Origin: an uncultured Clostridia bacterium | Lineage (GTDB): Bacteria > Bacillota > Clostridia > TANB77 > CAG-508 | Assembly (NCBI GenBank): GCA_934129785.1 | Contig: CAKOWW010000014.1 | Coordinates: forward strand, 1 to 42,419 | Direction of reading: 5' to 3' | Length of the DNA stretch: 42,419 nucleotides | Part shown: positions 27,081 to 35,937 of the stretch, one piece after another | Numbering within the stretch: position 1 is the stretch's first letter | Layout: every line of letters starts with the position of its first letter | Made by a program: the position numbers and the translations under genes | The notes under the pieces: generated by a model | Databases searched by the model: none | What the model saw: only the letters and a program-made list of their open reading frames with translations | What the model was told of the DNA's origin: nothing

Positions 27081-28157
27081 TTAATTTCCTCCTTTTATTA
27101 CTTTACCTTCTTTTACATTATATATTAAAATATTTTGATTTTCAATATCAATTTTATCTGTACAAGTTATAATAACTTGAGTATTATGAATTTTTTCTAA
27201 AAAATGTTCTCTTCTCTTTTTGTCCAATTCTGACATAAAATCATCTAATAATAAAACTGGATATTCTCCTATTTCATCATAAATAATATTTAATTCTGAC
27301 AATTTTAAAGAAAGTATAGCTGTTCTATGTTGTCCTTGTGAACCATAGATATCTAATTGTTTCTTATTAATATATATCACAAAATCATCTCGATGTACAC
27401 CCTTTGTTGTAAAACCTTTTATAATATCTAATTTTCTCCTTTGTTTTAATAAATTTAAATATTCTTCCTTATTATTGCACTCTGAAATATATTCAATTTC
27501 AATTTCTTCTTTTTTATCTGTTATTTCACTATGAATAGTTTTTATTTTATTTTTTATTTTTTCAATAAATTCATTTCTATATTTATAAATATTAATTGCA
27601 TATTCTGCTAATTTTTCATCCCAAATTTCCAATAACTCTTCACTTTTATTTTCTTCTCTTATTTGTCTTAAATAATTATTTCTTTGTTCTAAAGTTTTTA
27701 AATATAAATTTAAATTATGCATATAATTTGGTTTTAATTGACTTATCATTATATCCAAAAATCTTCTTCTATTTTGTGGTCCACCTTTTAAAATATTAAT
27801 ATCATCTGGAGTAAAAATAACAACATTAATATTCCCTAATAATTCACTCAATTTTTTTAATCTTACTCCATTAACAAAAACACTTTTTTTATTTCCTAAA
27901 TTAATTTTTATTTTTCCATCACGATCAGATTTTTTATATTCAATTTCTATAGTTGAATTTTCGGAATCCAATTTAATCATTTCTTTATCTTTTTTTGTTC
28001 TAAAAGATTTTCCCATACTGCACAAAAAAATAGCTTCTATTATATTAGTTTTTCCTTGTGCATTTTCTCCATAAAAAACATTTACATTTTCTTTTAAATT
28101 TATTTCTTCATTATTATAATTTCTAAAATTATTTATTTTTATTTTATTTATCCACAT
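27081..28157 (-). CDS. recF: DNA replication and repair protein RecF
   Basis: The 358-residue SMC-like ATPase has the start KIKINNFRNY, Walker A GENAQGKTN, FTPDDINILKGGP, the signature GSQGQHRTAILSLKL and Walker B LLLDDFMSELD. RecF loads RecA at stalled forks. I use the ATG at 28157, which follows GGAGAATAAT; an ATG 12 nt upstream is less likely because GGAG is then inside the gene. The usual yaaA gene (S4-like) between dnaN and recF is missing and replaced by a 630-bp AT-rich gap. Confidence 0.93.
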   Translation of the reverse strand: MWINKIKINNFRNYNNEEINLKENVNVFYGENAQGKTNIIEAIFLCSMGKSFRTKKDKEMIKLDSENSTIEIEYKKSDRDGKIKINLGNKKSVFVNGVRLKKLSELLGNINVVIFTPDDINILKGGPQNRRRFLDIMISQLKPNYMHNLNLYLKTLEQRNNYLRQIREENKSEELLEIWDEKLAEYAINIYKYRNEFIEKIKNKIKTIHSEITDKKEEIEIEYISECNNKEEYLNLLKQRRKLDIIKGFTTKGVHRDDFVIYINKKQLDIYGSQGQHRTAILSLKLSELNIIYDEIGEYPVLLLDDFMSELDKKRREHFLEKIHNTQVIITCTDKIDIENQNILIYNVKEGKVIKGGN

Positions 28158-28793
28158 ATTATTCTCCATTTGTGTATAACTTCTATCTCTTTTTTTCTTT
28201 TTTTTACTAATTTATTCTATTTTTTTCTAATTTTTTCGATTTTTTATATATTTTTTAAATATAAAATTATATTACTAAAAAATTAAATCGGCTTATTTTT
28301 GATTTTAACGCTTCATTTTTTTTAATTTTTTTATAAAATAATAATATTTTTTTATTTTTTATGATTTTTTCTAATTATATTGTATTTAAAAATAATTATT
28401 TAGAATTATTTCAGCCGATTTTAGGTCATTTTTCGTCGTTTTCATATTTTTTGCTATTTTTTTCTAATTTATTCTTTTTTTTTCGATTTTTTACGATTTT
28501 TTTCATTTTTTAAAAAATAAATTATAAATTATTATTATTTAATTAATTTTATTTTTATTATTTTTTTATTATTTTTTTTATTTTTTAAAAATTAATAAAT
28601 TAAAAGTTATCCACACCCCTATTTTCTCTCGAAATCTTTTTTTTTCGATTTTTTACTAATTTATTCTATTTTTTTCATATTTTTAAAAATTAATTTTCCA
28701 CAGGAGTTATCCACAATTTGTAAATATAAAGTGGATAACTTTTTTTATAATAAATTAGAAAGGCAGAATTTCTTCTACCTTTTTTACATCTTT
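28158..28793. other. AT-rich recF-dnaN gap with DnaA boxes, part of oriC
   Basis: No gene is seen. The first 430 bp consist of A/T runs broken by recurring TTTTTTCGATTTTTT-like units, a plausible DNA-unwinding element. The end near dnaN has two perfect DnaA boxes TTATCCACA (28607-28615 and 28707-28715), a one-mismatch box at 28730-28738 and a dnaN terminator-like hairpin at about 28758-28781. Confidence 0.6.
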
Positions 28794-29921
28794 TTATTCT
28801 TCTTTTAATCTAATTGGTAAAATCATATAAGTATAATCATTATTTTCAACAGACTTAATTATACATGGTGAAATACTTGTACCAAATTCAACAAAAACTT
28901 CTTCATCATCAATAGCTTTTAAACTATCTAGGAAATATTTTGGATTAAATCCTGCTTCAAGATTTTTGCCCTCTGTTGAAACATATAACTCTTCTTTTGC
29001 ATCTCCAGTTTGATTAGTACAAGAAATTGTAACTTTTCCAATATCAACTTGTACTTTTACTGGATATTTTTTCTCTTTTTCAACACTAGATGCTGAAATT
29101 AAACTAACTCTTTCAAAACTATTTTGTAAACTATTTTTATTTACTCTAACTCTTGTTTCCCAACTATTTGGAATAACATTTTTATAATTTAAAAATTCTC
29201 CATCTAAAATTCTCGTTACAACTTTACAATTATCCATTTCGAATAATGCTTGATTCTTTGAAACCCCTATTTTTATTGGTTCAAAGGAATCAGAAATAAT
29301 TTTATTAACTTCGTTTAAGGTTTTTCCTGGTATTACTGCACTAAAATTGTTGCTTTGTTTATTTAAATAAATACTTCTTAATGCAAGTCTAAAACCATCG
29401 ACAGCAACTAAATTTAATTTATTATTTTCAATTTCAAACAAGCAACCTGTAAAAATAGGTCTACTTTCTTCACTACTAACAGCAAAACTTGTTTTTCTAA
29501 TCATATTTTTTAAAATATTTTGGTCAATTTCTATAGAATTTTCAATTTCTATTTTTGGAAGTTCTGGAAATTCTTCTGGATTCATTGTTGCTAATTTATA
29601 TAAAGATCCTTCACATTCAATTTCTAATAAATTATTTTTATTTAGTGAAATATAAATTTCTGTGTCAGGTAATTTTCTAATAATTTCACTAAACATTATA
29701 GCATTTACAACTGTACTTCCTTGTTCTTTTACTTCACAATCCATTACATACTCAATACCAATTTCTAAATCGTATGTAGTTAATTTAATTTCATTATCAT
29801 TTGTTTGAATTAAAATTCCTTCTAGTATAGGCATTGTAGTTTTAGATGCTACACCTTTTACTACGGAATTAATAGCTTTAATTATTTTGTCTTTATAACA
29901 AACAATTTTCATTTTGCTCAC
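28794..29921 (-). CDS. dnaN: DNA polymerase III beta subunit (sliding clamp)
   Basis: The 375-residue protein shows the three repeats of the clamp: VVKGVASKTTMPILEGIL near the start, the GCLFEIENNKLNLVAVDGFRLA region in the middle and the C-terminal YTYMILPIRL. As a ring-shaped dimer it tethers the polymerase to DNA. It follows dnaA across a gap full of DnaA boxes. ATG follows AAGGAGTGAGCAAA. Confidence 0.97.
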   Translation of the reverse strand: MSKMKIVCYKDKIIKAINSVVKGVASKTTMPILEGILIQTNDNEIKLTTYDLEIGIEYVMDCEVKEQGSTVVNAIMFSEIIRKLPDTEIYISLNKNNLLEIECEGSLYKLATMNPEEFPELPKIEIENSIEIDQNILKNMIRKTSFAVSSEESRPIFTGCLFEIENNKLNLVAVDGFRLALRSIYLNKQSNNFSAVIPGKTLNEVNKIISDSFEPIKIGVSKNQALFEMDNCKVVTRILDGEFLNYKNVIPNSWETRVRVNKNSLQNSFERVSLISASSVEKEKKYPVKVQVDIGKVTISCTNQTGDAKEELYVSTEGKNLEAGFNPKYFLDSLKAIDDEEVFVEFGTSISPCIIKSVENNDYTYMILPIRLKEE

Positions 29922-29974
29922 TCCTTTATTTATTTATAATATATTAAATATTTTTAGTAGTAATAGTATTAGGT

Positions 29975-30142
29975 CCTGTGGAAACTGTGGAAAACTATGT
30001 TGAAAGTTAGAATCCCTAGCAAAAATGATGTTTATAACTTAGTGGATAACTTTCAAAATAATCCACAGTTTAAAATTGCAAATGTGGAAAAGTGAGATAT
30101 ACACAGTTTATACACAGGTTATAAACACCCCCATGTGGATAA
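29975..30142. other. DnaA-box cluster between dnaA and dnaN (oriC)
   Basis: Perfect or near-perfect boxes include TTATACACA (30108-30116), TGTGGATAA (30134-30142) and AGTGGATAA (30041-30049), plus TGTGGAAAA-type weaker sites near 29978, 29986 and 30083. The 320-bp gap contains no gene. Confidence 0.8.
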
Positions 30143-30241
30143 CGCATGTAAGGCTTCCGTAGGAATAGCTAAGATATCATTTTCCAAACAATCATTTTTC
30201 CAAACACAAATTTCAAAAAAATCTTGAAAGTATTTTGGTTA

Positions 30242-31594
30242 TTATTGTTTTCCATTTATGATAATGTTTTTCACACTATCCACAATTAACTTAGTATTAG
30301 TTTTTTCTTTAACTTCTTTTTCAATTTTTTTGCAACCATGCATTACTGTGGAATGGTCTCTACCACCGAAGTCTACGCCAATTTGAGGGTAAGACATGTT
30401 TGCAATTTCACGGCATAAATACATAGCAATTTGCCTTGGAAAAGCAATATCATTTGACCTTTTATTACCAGATAAATCATCTTTGTTAATGCTAAAATAT
30501 TTTGCAACAGTTTCTTTTATAAAATCACAAGAAATAACTTTCTCATTCTCATATTTAAACTCATTTATAATATTTTCAGCAAGTTCAATAGTTATAGGAC
30601 TATGTGTTAAGGAAGCTCTAGCAACTATTTTATTAAAAACACCCTCTAACTCTCTGATATTAGAATCAATTTTGTTAGAAATGTTAGAAAGAATAAAATC
30701 ATCAATGATAATATTCTCATCTTGAGCTTTTTTTCTTAAAATTGCTAAACGAGTTTCGTAATCAGGACAAGAAATATCAGCTAAAAGTCCCCATTCAAAT
30801 CTAGATTTTAGCCTATCTTCCAAAAATTGAATATCTCTTGGAGGCTTATCACTAGAAATGATAATTTGTTTACCTTCTTCATATAAAGCATTGAAAGTAT
30901 GGAAAAATTCTTCTTGAACTCTTTCTTTTCCGGCAATAAATTGAATGTCATCAATCAACAAAACATCAATAGTTCTATATTTATTTCTAAACATTTCATT
31001 TTTGTTATCTTTAATTGCATTAATCAATTGGTTTGTAAACTTTTCAGAAGTAACATATAAAACATTAGCTTTTCTATTATTTTCAATAATTCTATTACCT
31101 ATCGCATGCATTAAGTGAGTTTTACCTAGACCAACACCACCATAAAGAAATAGTGGATTATAAGCATTTGAAGGTTCATTTCCAACAGCCAAAGCGGCAG
31201 CATGAGCAAATCTATTATTATTACCAACAACGAAAGTCTCAAAAGTATATTTTGGATTAAGTGTTGACTTATTAGATTCGATTTCAGCTAGATTTTCATT
31301 TGAATTTTCACTAATAATTTCAGAATCTTCTAACTTATTCTCTTTAGAAACATCAACAACAGAAAAAGTCCATTCCATGTTTGTGATGAATTTTAAAGTG
31401 TTGAAAATCAAAGATCTGTACTTATTTTCGATGAAATCTTGTTGAAATTCAGAATTAGTTGTAAAAACAATATGGTTACCATCAATACTTCTGATTCCTA
31501 ATGGCACAATCCAAGTTTCATAAGATATTTGTGTTAATTCTGGCTTTAAAACTTCTTTTATTTTTGCAATCAATTCTTCTTTTTCGATAGCCAT
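30242..31594 (-). CDS. dnaA: Chromosomal replication initiator protein DnaA
   Basis: The 450-residue protein has the four DnaA domains: N-terminal helicase-contact domain (ISYETWIVPLGI), a short acidic linker, an AAA+ domain with Walker A GGVGLGKTHL, Walker B LLIDDIQFIAGKE and SSDKPPRDI, and the C-terminal DNA-binding domain with FPRQIAMYLCREI and GGRDHSTVMHGC. It binds the TTATCCACA boxes on both sides of the gene. ATG follows AAAGGATGATTTGTAG. Confidence 0.98.
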   Translation of the reverse strand: MAIEKEELIAKIKEVLKPELTQISYETWIVPLGIRSIDGNHIVFTTNSEFQQDFIENKYRSLIFNTLKFITNMEWTFSVVDVSKENKLEDSEIISENSNENLAEIESNKSTLNPKYTFETFVVGNNNRFAHAAALAVGNEPSNAYNPLFLYGGVGLGKTHLMHAIGNRIIENNRKANVLYVTSEKFTNQLINAIKDNKNEMFRNKYRTIDVLLIDDIQFIAGKERVQEEFFHTFNALYEEGKQIIISSDKPPRDIQFLEDRLKSRFEWGLLADISCPDYETRLAILRKKAQDENIIIDDFILSNISNKIDSNIRELEGVFNKIVARASLTHSPITIELAENIINEFKYENEKVISCDFIKETVAKYFSINKDDLSGNKRSNDIAFPRQIAMYLCREIANMSYPQIGVDFGGRDHSTVMHGCKKIEKEVKEKTNTKLIVDSVKNIIINGKQ

Positions 31595-31619
31595 CTACAA
31601 ATCATCCTTTCTTTAAAAA

Positions 31620-31829
31620 TTATCCACAAAGTTATCCACAGGTGTTGATAACTTTGTAATGTTTTTGTAAAAAATCTAAAAGCTTACACGAACAAAAATT
31701 CAAGTAATACCAGTAAAAATCTTACTTATTTTTTACTTTCACATAATAACAAATTTTGATATGATAAGTCAATATGATTGTGGAAAAAATTTTTTTCTTG
31801 TGGATAATTTGTAAAAAAACTGTGGATAA
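31620..31829. other. DnaA-box cluster upstream of dnaA (oriC)
   Basis: Four perfect boxes are present: TTATCCACA at 31620-31628 and 31632-31640, and TGTGGATAA at 31799-31807 and 31821-31829. The gap to rpmH is AT-rich and marks the point where the coding strand switches, so replication is bidirectional from here. Confidence 0.85.
31743..31772 (-). promoter_or_regulatory. Promoter of dnaA
   Basis: On the minus strand TTGACT (31772-31767) and TATTAT (31748-31743) are 18 nt apart. It lies between the two pairs of DnaA boxes, which would allow autoregulation. Confidence 0.5.
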
Positions 31830-31918
31830 TTCAAAAAATATTACAAAAATATTACAAAAAGCAAAAATAAAATGAAATTATGTAAAACAAAAAAACATAA
31901 GAAATTATAAAAAACATC

Positions 31919-31948
31919 TTGACATTTATAGCAAAGCTAGGGTATAAT
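31919..31948 (+). promoter_or_regulatory. Promoter of the rpmH operon
   Basis: TTGACA (31919-31924) and TATAAT (31943-31948), both perfect, are 18 nt apart and precede rpmH by about 85 nt. Confidence 0.8.
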
Positions 31949-31980
31949 CGATATACTTGTTATTTTGTAAAAAAATAATA

Positions 31981-31996
31981 TCCGTAGAGATACGGA
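31981..31996 (+). promoter_or_regulatory. Hairpin in the rpmH leader
   Basis: TCCGTA and TACGGA pair around a GAGA tetraloop in the 5' leader, ending about 24 nt before the AGGAGG ribosome site. It may stabilise the mRNA or bind a regulator. Confidence 0.45.
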
Positions 31997-32031
31997 GATT
32001 TTATAAAAAAATCAATTAGGAGGTGTTAAGA

Positions 32032-32166
32032 ATGAAAAGAACATTTCAACCAAAAAACAGACAAGAAAAGAAAGAACACGGATTTATGAAAAGAATGAAA
32101 ACAAGAGCAGGAAGAAACATATTAAAAGCAAGAAGAGCAAAAGGAAGAAAAAAATTAAGTGCTTAA
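32032..32166 (+). CDS. rpmH: 50S ribosomal protein L34
   Basis: The 44-residue, very basic protein starts MKRTFQPKNRQEKKEHGF and ends KGRKKLSA, the standard L34 pattern, with RMKTRAGRNILKARRAKGR between. It is too short for routine gene length limits. An AGGAGGTG ribosome site precedes the ATG. It is the first gene of the + strand origin operon. Confidence 0.97.
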   Translation: MKRTFQPKNRQEKKEHGFMKRMKTRAGRNILKARRAKGRKKLSA

Positions 32167-32212
32167 TTAATTTGAATTATGTTTTATTAATATAATAAAA
32201 TATTAGTAAAAG

Positions 32213-32245
32213 AAGGCCGCGAACTAACATTAGCGAGCCTTTTGC
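32213..32245 (+). terminator. Attenuator-like hairpin between rpmH and rnpA
   Basis: AAGGC (32213-32217) pairs with GCCTT (32237-32241), with an inner CGC/GCG, followed by TTT. It is a partial terminator that would lower rnpA expression relative to rpmH. Confidence 0.5.
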
Positions 32246-32269
32246 TACATGATTCAGGGAAGTAAAACA

Positions 32270-32617
32270 ATGAAAAAAACAAAAATGTTAAAAAAAAATT
32301 ATGAATTTAAAAATGTATTATCAAAGGGAAAATACTATTCAGGTCAATGTATAGAAGCATTTGTTAAAAAAAATAATAAAGAAAAAAACTACTTAGGAAT
32401 AGCAATAGGAGTAAAAATAGCAAAAGCAACTAAAAGAAACTATATAAAAAGATTAATAAGAGAAAACTATAAAAACCTTGAAAATAGTATAGAAACAGGC
32501 AATAGCATTGTTTTCTTATGGAAGAAAAAGACACCACTTGAAAACGCAAAATATGAAAATATAGAAAAAGACATGAAAAAAATCTTTGATAAAGCAGAAA
32601 TAATAAAGGAAAAATAA
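32270..32617 (+). CDS. rnpA: Ribonuclease P protein component
   Basis: The 115-residue basic protein has the conserved MLKKNYEFKNVLSKGK start, the NYLGIAIGVKIAKATKRNYIKRLIRENY RNR-type region split over its centre, and a C-terminal helix. It binds the RNase P RNA to mature tRNA 5' ends. I use ATG 32270, with AGGGAAG 8 nt upstream. Its stop overlaps the yidD start by one base. Confidence 0.93.
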   Translation: MKKTKMLKKNYEFKNVLSKGKYYSGQCIEAFVKKNNKEKNYLGIAIGVKIAKATKRNYIKRLIRENYKNLENSIETGNSIVFLWKKKTPLENAKYENIEKDMKKIFDKAEIIKEK

Positions 32618-32835
32618 TGAAAAAATTACTTATAAAACTAATTGAATGGTATCAAAAAAACATATCAATATGGTTTAAAAGTAAAAACATAAATTGCAAA
32701 TTTTATCCAACTTGCTCAGAATACACAAAACAAGCAATAAAAAAATATGGAGCAGGGAAGGGTACAATACTTGGAATATGTAGAATTTTAAGATGTAACC
32801 CTTTTTCAAAAGGTGGATATGATCCATTAAAATAG
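32617..32835 (+). CDS. yidD: Membrane protein insertion efficiency factor YidD
   Basis: The 72-residue protein shows the family pattern: YQKNISIWF, CKFYPTCSEYTKQAI, then GICRILRCNPFSKGGYDPLK. It is a small membrane-associated protein, encoded between rnpA and yidC in most bacteria, which helps YidC insert proteins. Its ATG overlaps the rnpA stop (TAATG). Confidence 0.95.
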   Translation: MKKLLIKLIEWYQKNISIWFKSKNINCKFYPTCSEYTKQAIKKYGAGKGTILGICRILRCNPFSKGGYDPLK

Positions 32836-32852
32836 AGCTAGGAGGAATTAAA

Positions 32853-33740
32853 ATGTTTCAATTTTTTGCAAACATATTCGGTTATTTACTGCAATTATTA
32901 TATATGCTAATAAATAACTATGGTTTAGCAATTATATTATTTACACTAATAATAAAATTGTTATTGCTACCATTATCAATAAAGCAACAAAAAACAATGA
33001 AAAAAAGTGCTGAATTACAAGACAAAATGAAAACAATTCAGTTTAAATACAAAAACGACCAAGAGAAAATGAATCAAGAAATGATGGAACTATATAAAAG
33101 TGAAAATATGAGTCCATTTAGTGGTTGTTTAGTAGGAATATTACAATTTGTATTGCTAATATCAATATTTTATCTAGTAAAAAGTCCATTAACATATATG
33201 GAAAAAGTGCCACAAGACAAGATATCTCAATATGTACAACAACTAAAAGAGGAAGAAAAAGTTGTAAGTAATGTATATCCAGAAATAGACTTAATACGCG
33301 AGTATGACTACTTAAAAGAGAAAAACCCAGAAGATGAAACAGTAGAAAAATTAAATGTTAAAATGAACTTTTTCGGATTGGACTTAAGTAAAATACCACA
33401 ACAAAACATGGCAGACTATACAGTATATATAATTCCAGTATTATATATAATTTCATCATTTATCTCAATAAGAATGACAACACAAATGCAAGAAAAACAA
33501 AACAAAGAAAAAGAAGAAGTACAAATTGATGGAACAACTGGAAAAGAACTAGAACCAAAAGAAGAAGAAAACGAAATGGATGCAGTAATGCAAACAAATA
33601 AAATGATGTCATGGATGATGCCAATAATGTCTATATCAATAGCTTTTGTAGCACCATTAGGACTAGCTTTATATTGGCTAATGAGCAATATACTTATGAT
33701 TGCTGAAAGATTAGTTTTAAACAAAATAATAAAAGACTAA
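32853..33740 (+). CDS. yidC: YidC/Oxa1-family membrane protein insertase
   Basis: The 295-residue protein lacks the large periplasmic domain of Gram-negative YidC, as usual in Firmicutes. Helix 1 (LAIILFTLIIKLLLLPLSIKQQ, split by basic residues) is followed by the cytoplasmic coiled coil (KMKTIQFKYKNDQEKMNQEM), a second helix (CLVGILQFVLLISIFYLV), a charged loop and three more helices. The last loop has a long acidic, Gln-rich insert (about 210-245). It inserts membrane proteins with or without SecYEG. AGGAGG precedes the ATG. Confidence 0.93.
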   Translation: MFQFFANIFGYLLQLLYMLINNYGLAIILFTLIIKLLLLPLSIKQQKTMKKSAELQDKMKTIQFKYKNDQEKMNQEMMELYKSENMSPFSGCLVGILQFVLLISIFYLVKSPLTYMEKVPQDKISQYVQQLKEEEKVVSNVYPEIDLIREYDYLKEKNPEDETVEKLNVKMNFFGLDLSKIPQQNMADYTVYIIPVLYIISSFISIRMTTQMQEKQNKEKEEVQIDGTTGKELEPKEEENEMDAVMQTNKMMSWMMPIMSISIAFVAPLGLALYWLMSNILMIAERLVLNKIIKD

Positions 33741-33754
33741 GGGAGGCAAAAAAT

Positions 33755-34465
33755 ATGTCAAACAGTATAATAGCAGAAGGAAAAACTACAAATGAAGCAA
33801 TAGAAAATGGACTAAAACAATTAAAAGTATCAAAAAAAATGGTAGATATAAAAGTACTTGAAAGTGAAGAAAAACGTAGCTTTTTCAGTATATTAGCACC
33901 AAGAGTAGTAAAGGTAGAATTAACAGTAAAAGAAAATTTAGAAAAAGAAGAAAAAAATGCAAAAACAGAAATAAAAAAACCTAAAAAAGAGATAATATTA
34001 ACAAAAAAAGAACAAGAAGAAGCAGAAAAAAACATAGAAAATTTCTTAAAAGAGTTAAAAGAAAGCATAAAAGAAGAATTTGAATATGAAATAATAAAAA
34101 CAGATTCAAAAATAAATGTTAATTTAAATGGTGAAGGACTTGGATATTTAATAGGATATAGGGGAGAAACACTATATGCTATGCAAAATATAATGTCAAC
34201 AATAGCTGGAAAAGGAATACAAAATAGAGTAAGAGTAATCTTAGATATACAAGGATACAAAGAAAAAAGAGAAAAAACATTAGAAGAATTGGCAAAAAAA
34301 GTAGCTAAAACAGTAATAAAAACAAAAAAACCAATAAGATTAGAACCAATGCAAGCATATGAAAGAAAAATAATACATAGTGCATTGCAAGAAAATGAAA
34401 AAATAGAAACAATTAGTGTTGGAGAAGAACCACACAGAAGAATTGTAATATCATTAAAAAAATAA
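33755..34465 (+). CDS. jag: Jag/SpoIIIJ-associated RNA-binding protein (KhpB)
   Basis: The 236-residue protein has the Jag_N domain (about 1-55, with GKTTNEAIENGL and EEKRSFFSILAPR), a long Lys/Glu linker, a KH domain (GEGLGYLIGYRGETLYAMQNIMS split in the middle, with GYRG as the GxxG loop) and a C-terminal R3H domain (QAYERKIIHSAL, SVGEEPHRRIVI). It binds RNA and works with the YidC/KhpA system. It follows yidC by 14 nt, with GGGAGG before the ATG. Confidence 0.93.
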   Translation: MSNSIIAEGKTTNEAIENGLKQLKVSKKMVDIKVLESEEKRSFFSILAPRVVKVELTVKENLEKEEKNAKTEIKKPKKEIILTKKEQEEAEKNIENFLKELKESIKEEFEYEIIKTDSKINVNLNGEGLGYLIGYRGETLYAMQNIMSTIAGKGIQNRVRVILDIQGYKEKREKTLEELAKKVAKTVIKTKKPIRLEPMQAYERKIIHSALQENEKIETISVGEEPHRRIVISLKK

Positions 34466-34565
34466 ATATAATAAAATCGGAGGTCAAAGGTCGGATTTTA
34501 CAAAAATAAACATTTGTAAACTCTAAATTTGACCTTTTTTATTTTATAAAAGAAAGGAAAATAAA

Positions 34566-35937
34566 ATGAGCACTATAGCATCAATATCTACGGCTCCACG
34601 GAATTGGAGGAATTGGCATAATAAGAATGAGTGGAGAAAAATCATTTGAAATATTAGAAAAAATATTTGAGCCAAAGAAAAAACAAAACATAGAAGAAAT
34701 AAAAGGATACACAATAAAATACGGAAATATAGTAGAAAATAGGGAAGTAGTAGACGAAGTACTAGTTTCATATTTTAAAGCGCCAAAAAGCTATACAACA
34801 GAGAATATGTGTGAAATAAATTCACATGGAGGAACCGTAATAATAAGAAAAATACTAGAATTATGTTTAAAAAATGGAGCTGATTTGGCAGAACCAGGAG
34901 AATTTACAAAAAGAGCATTTTTAAATGGTAGAATAGACCTATTACAAGCAGAATCTGTAATTGATGTGATAAATGCTAAATCAGAAAGAGAAGCAAAAAC
35001 GGGAATAAAACAGCTAGAAGGATATCTTTCAAAAGAAATTGCAGATATAAAAAAAGAAATAATGGATGTAATGATAAACATTGATGTATCAATAGATTAT
35101 CCAGAATACGATACTCCAGATGTAACAAATAAGCAAATAGAAGATATGCTAGAAAATGTACAAAAAAAGCTAGAAAAACTAGAAAAAAGCTTTGATAATG
35201 GGAAAATAATTAAAGAGGGAATTAAAACAGCAATAATTGGAAAACCAAATGCGGGGAAATCTTCATTATTGAATGCGATTCTAAAAGAAGATAGAGCAAT
35301 AGTTACAGAATATGAAGGAACAACAAGAGATACAATAGAAGAATTTGTAACAATAAATGGAATACCATTAAAGCTTGTTGATACTGCAGGAATAAGAAAT
35401 GCAAAAGATGAAGTAGAAAAGATAGGCATAGAAAAGTCTAGGGAAATAGCAACTACAGCAGATTTAGTAATTGCATTATTTGATTCATCTAGAGAACTAG
35501 ATGATGAAGATTTAGAGATTTTAAAAATAGCAAAAAATAAAAAATCGATAATAATATTAAATAAAATGGATTTAGAAACGAAGATAGATGAACAAAATGA
35601 AAAAATCAAACAAACAAAAGCGCCTATAATAAAAATATCTGCATTAAAAAAAGAGGGCATAGAAAAATTAGAAGAAGAAATTACAAAATTGTTTAATTTA
35701 AATGAAATAAATTTAGATAACGAAATTGTAATTACAAATGCAAGGCATAAAAATTTAATATCAAAAGCAATAGAAAATGTAAAAAAGACAAAAGAGACTA
35801 TGAAAAATAAAATGCCACTTGATATTGTTGCAATATTTATAAAAGATATTTTAGAAGATTTAGCAAACATAACAGGAGAAATTGTAACTGACGATATAAT
35901 AGATGAAATTTTTGCCAAGTTCTGTTTAGGAAAATAA
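34566..35937 (+). CDS. mnmE: tRNA modification GTPase MnmE, split by a +1 frameshift at CGG
   Basis: With the C at 34599 skipped, the frame encodes 456 residues, the family's usual length. ATG 34566 follows AGAAAGGAAAATAAA. The N-terminus then reads STIASISTAPGIGGIGIIRM, the conserved MnmE opening; without the shift the frame gives R-N-W-R-N-W and stops 15 codons after CGG. The rest is intact: formyl-THF domain, the G domain with GKPNAGKSS, EGTTRDT, DTAG and NKMD, and the C-terminal FCLGK with the conserved Cys. With MnmG it modifies U34 of tRNAs reading split codon boxes, including Gly, Arg, Lys, Glu and Gln; this step is known to protect against frameshifting. The next gene in the pathway, mnmG, lies 500 bp downstream. 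Confidence 0.92.
34599..34601 (+). other. In-frame CGG at the frameshift of mnmE
   Basis: Zero frame reads GCT CCA CGG AAT TGG. Skipping C gives GCT CCA GGA ATT GGA GGA ATT (A-P-G-I-G-G-I), the conserved N-terminal motif. It is codon 12. Confidence 0.85.

Noticed and set aside
34466..34565. Riboswitch between jag and mnmE
   Set aside because: The GGTCAAA/TTTGACC pairing with a T-run looks like a simple terminator; no known riboswitch core is visible.
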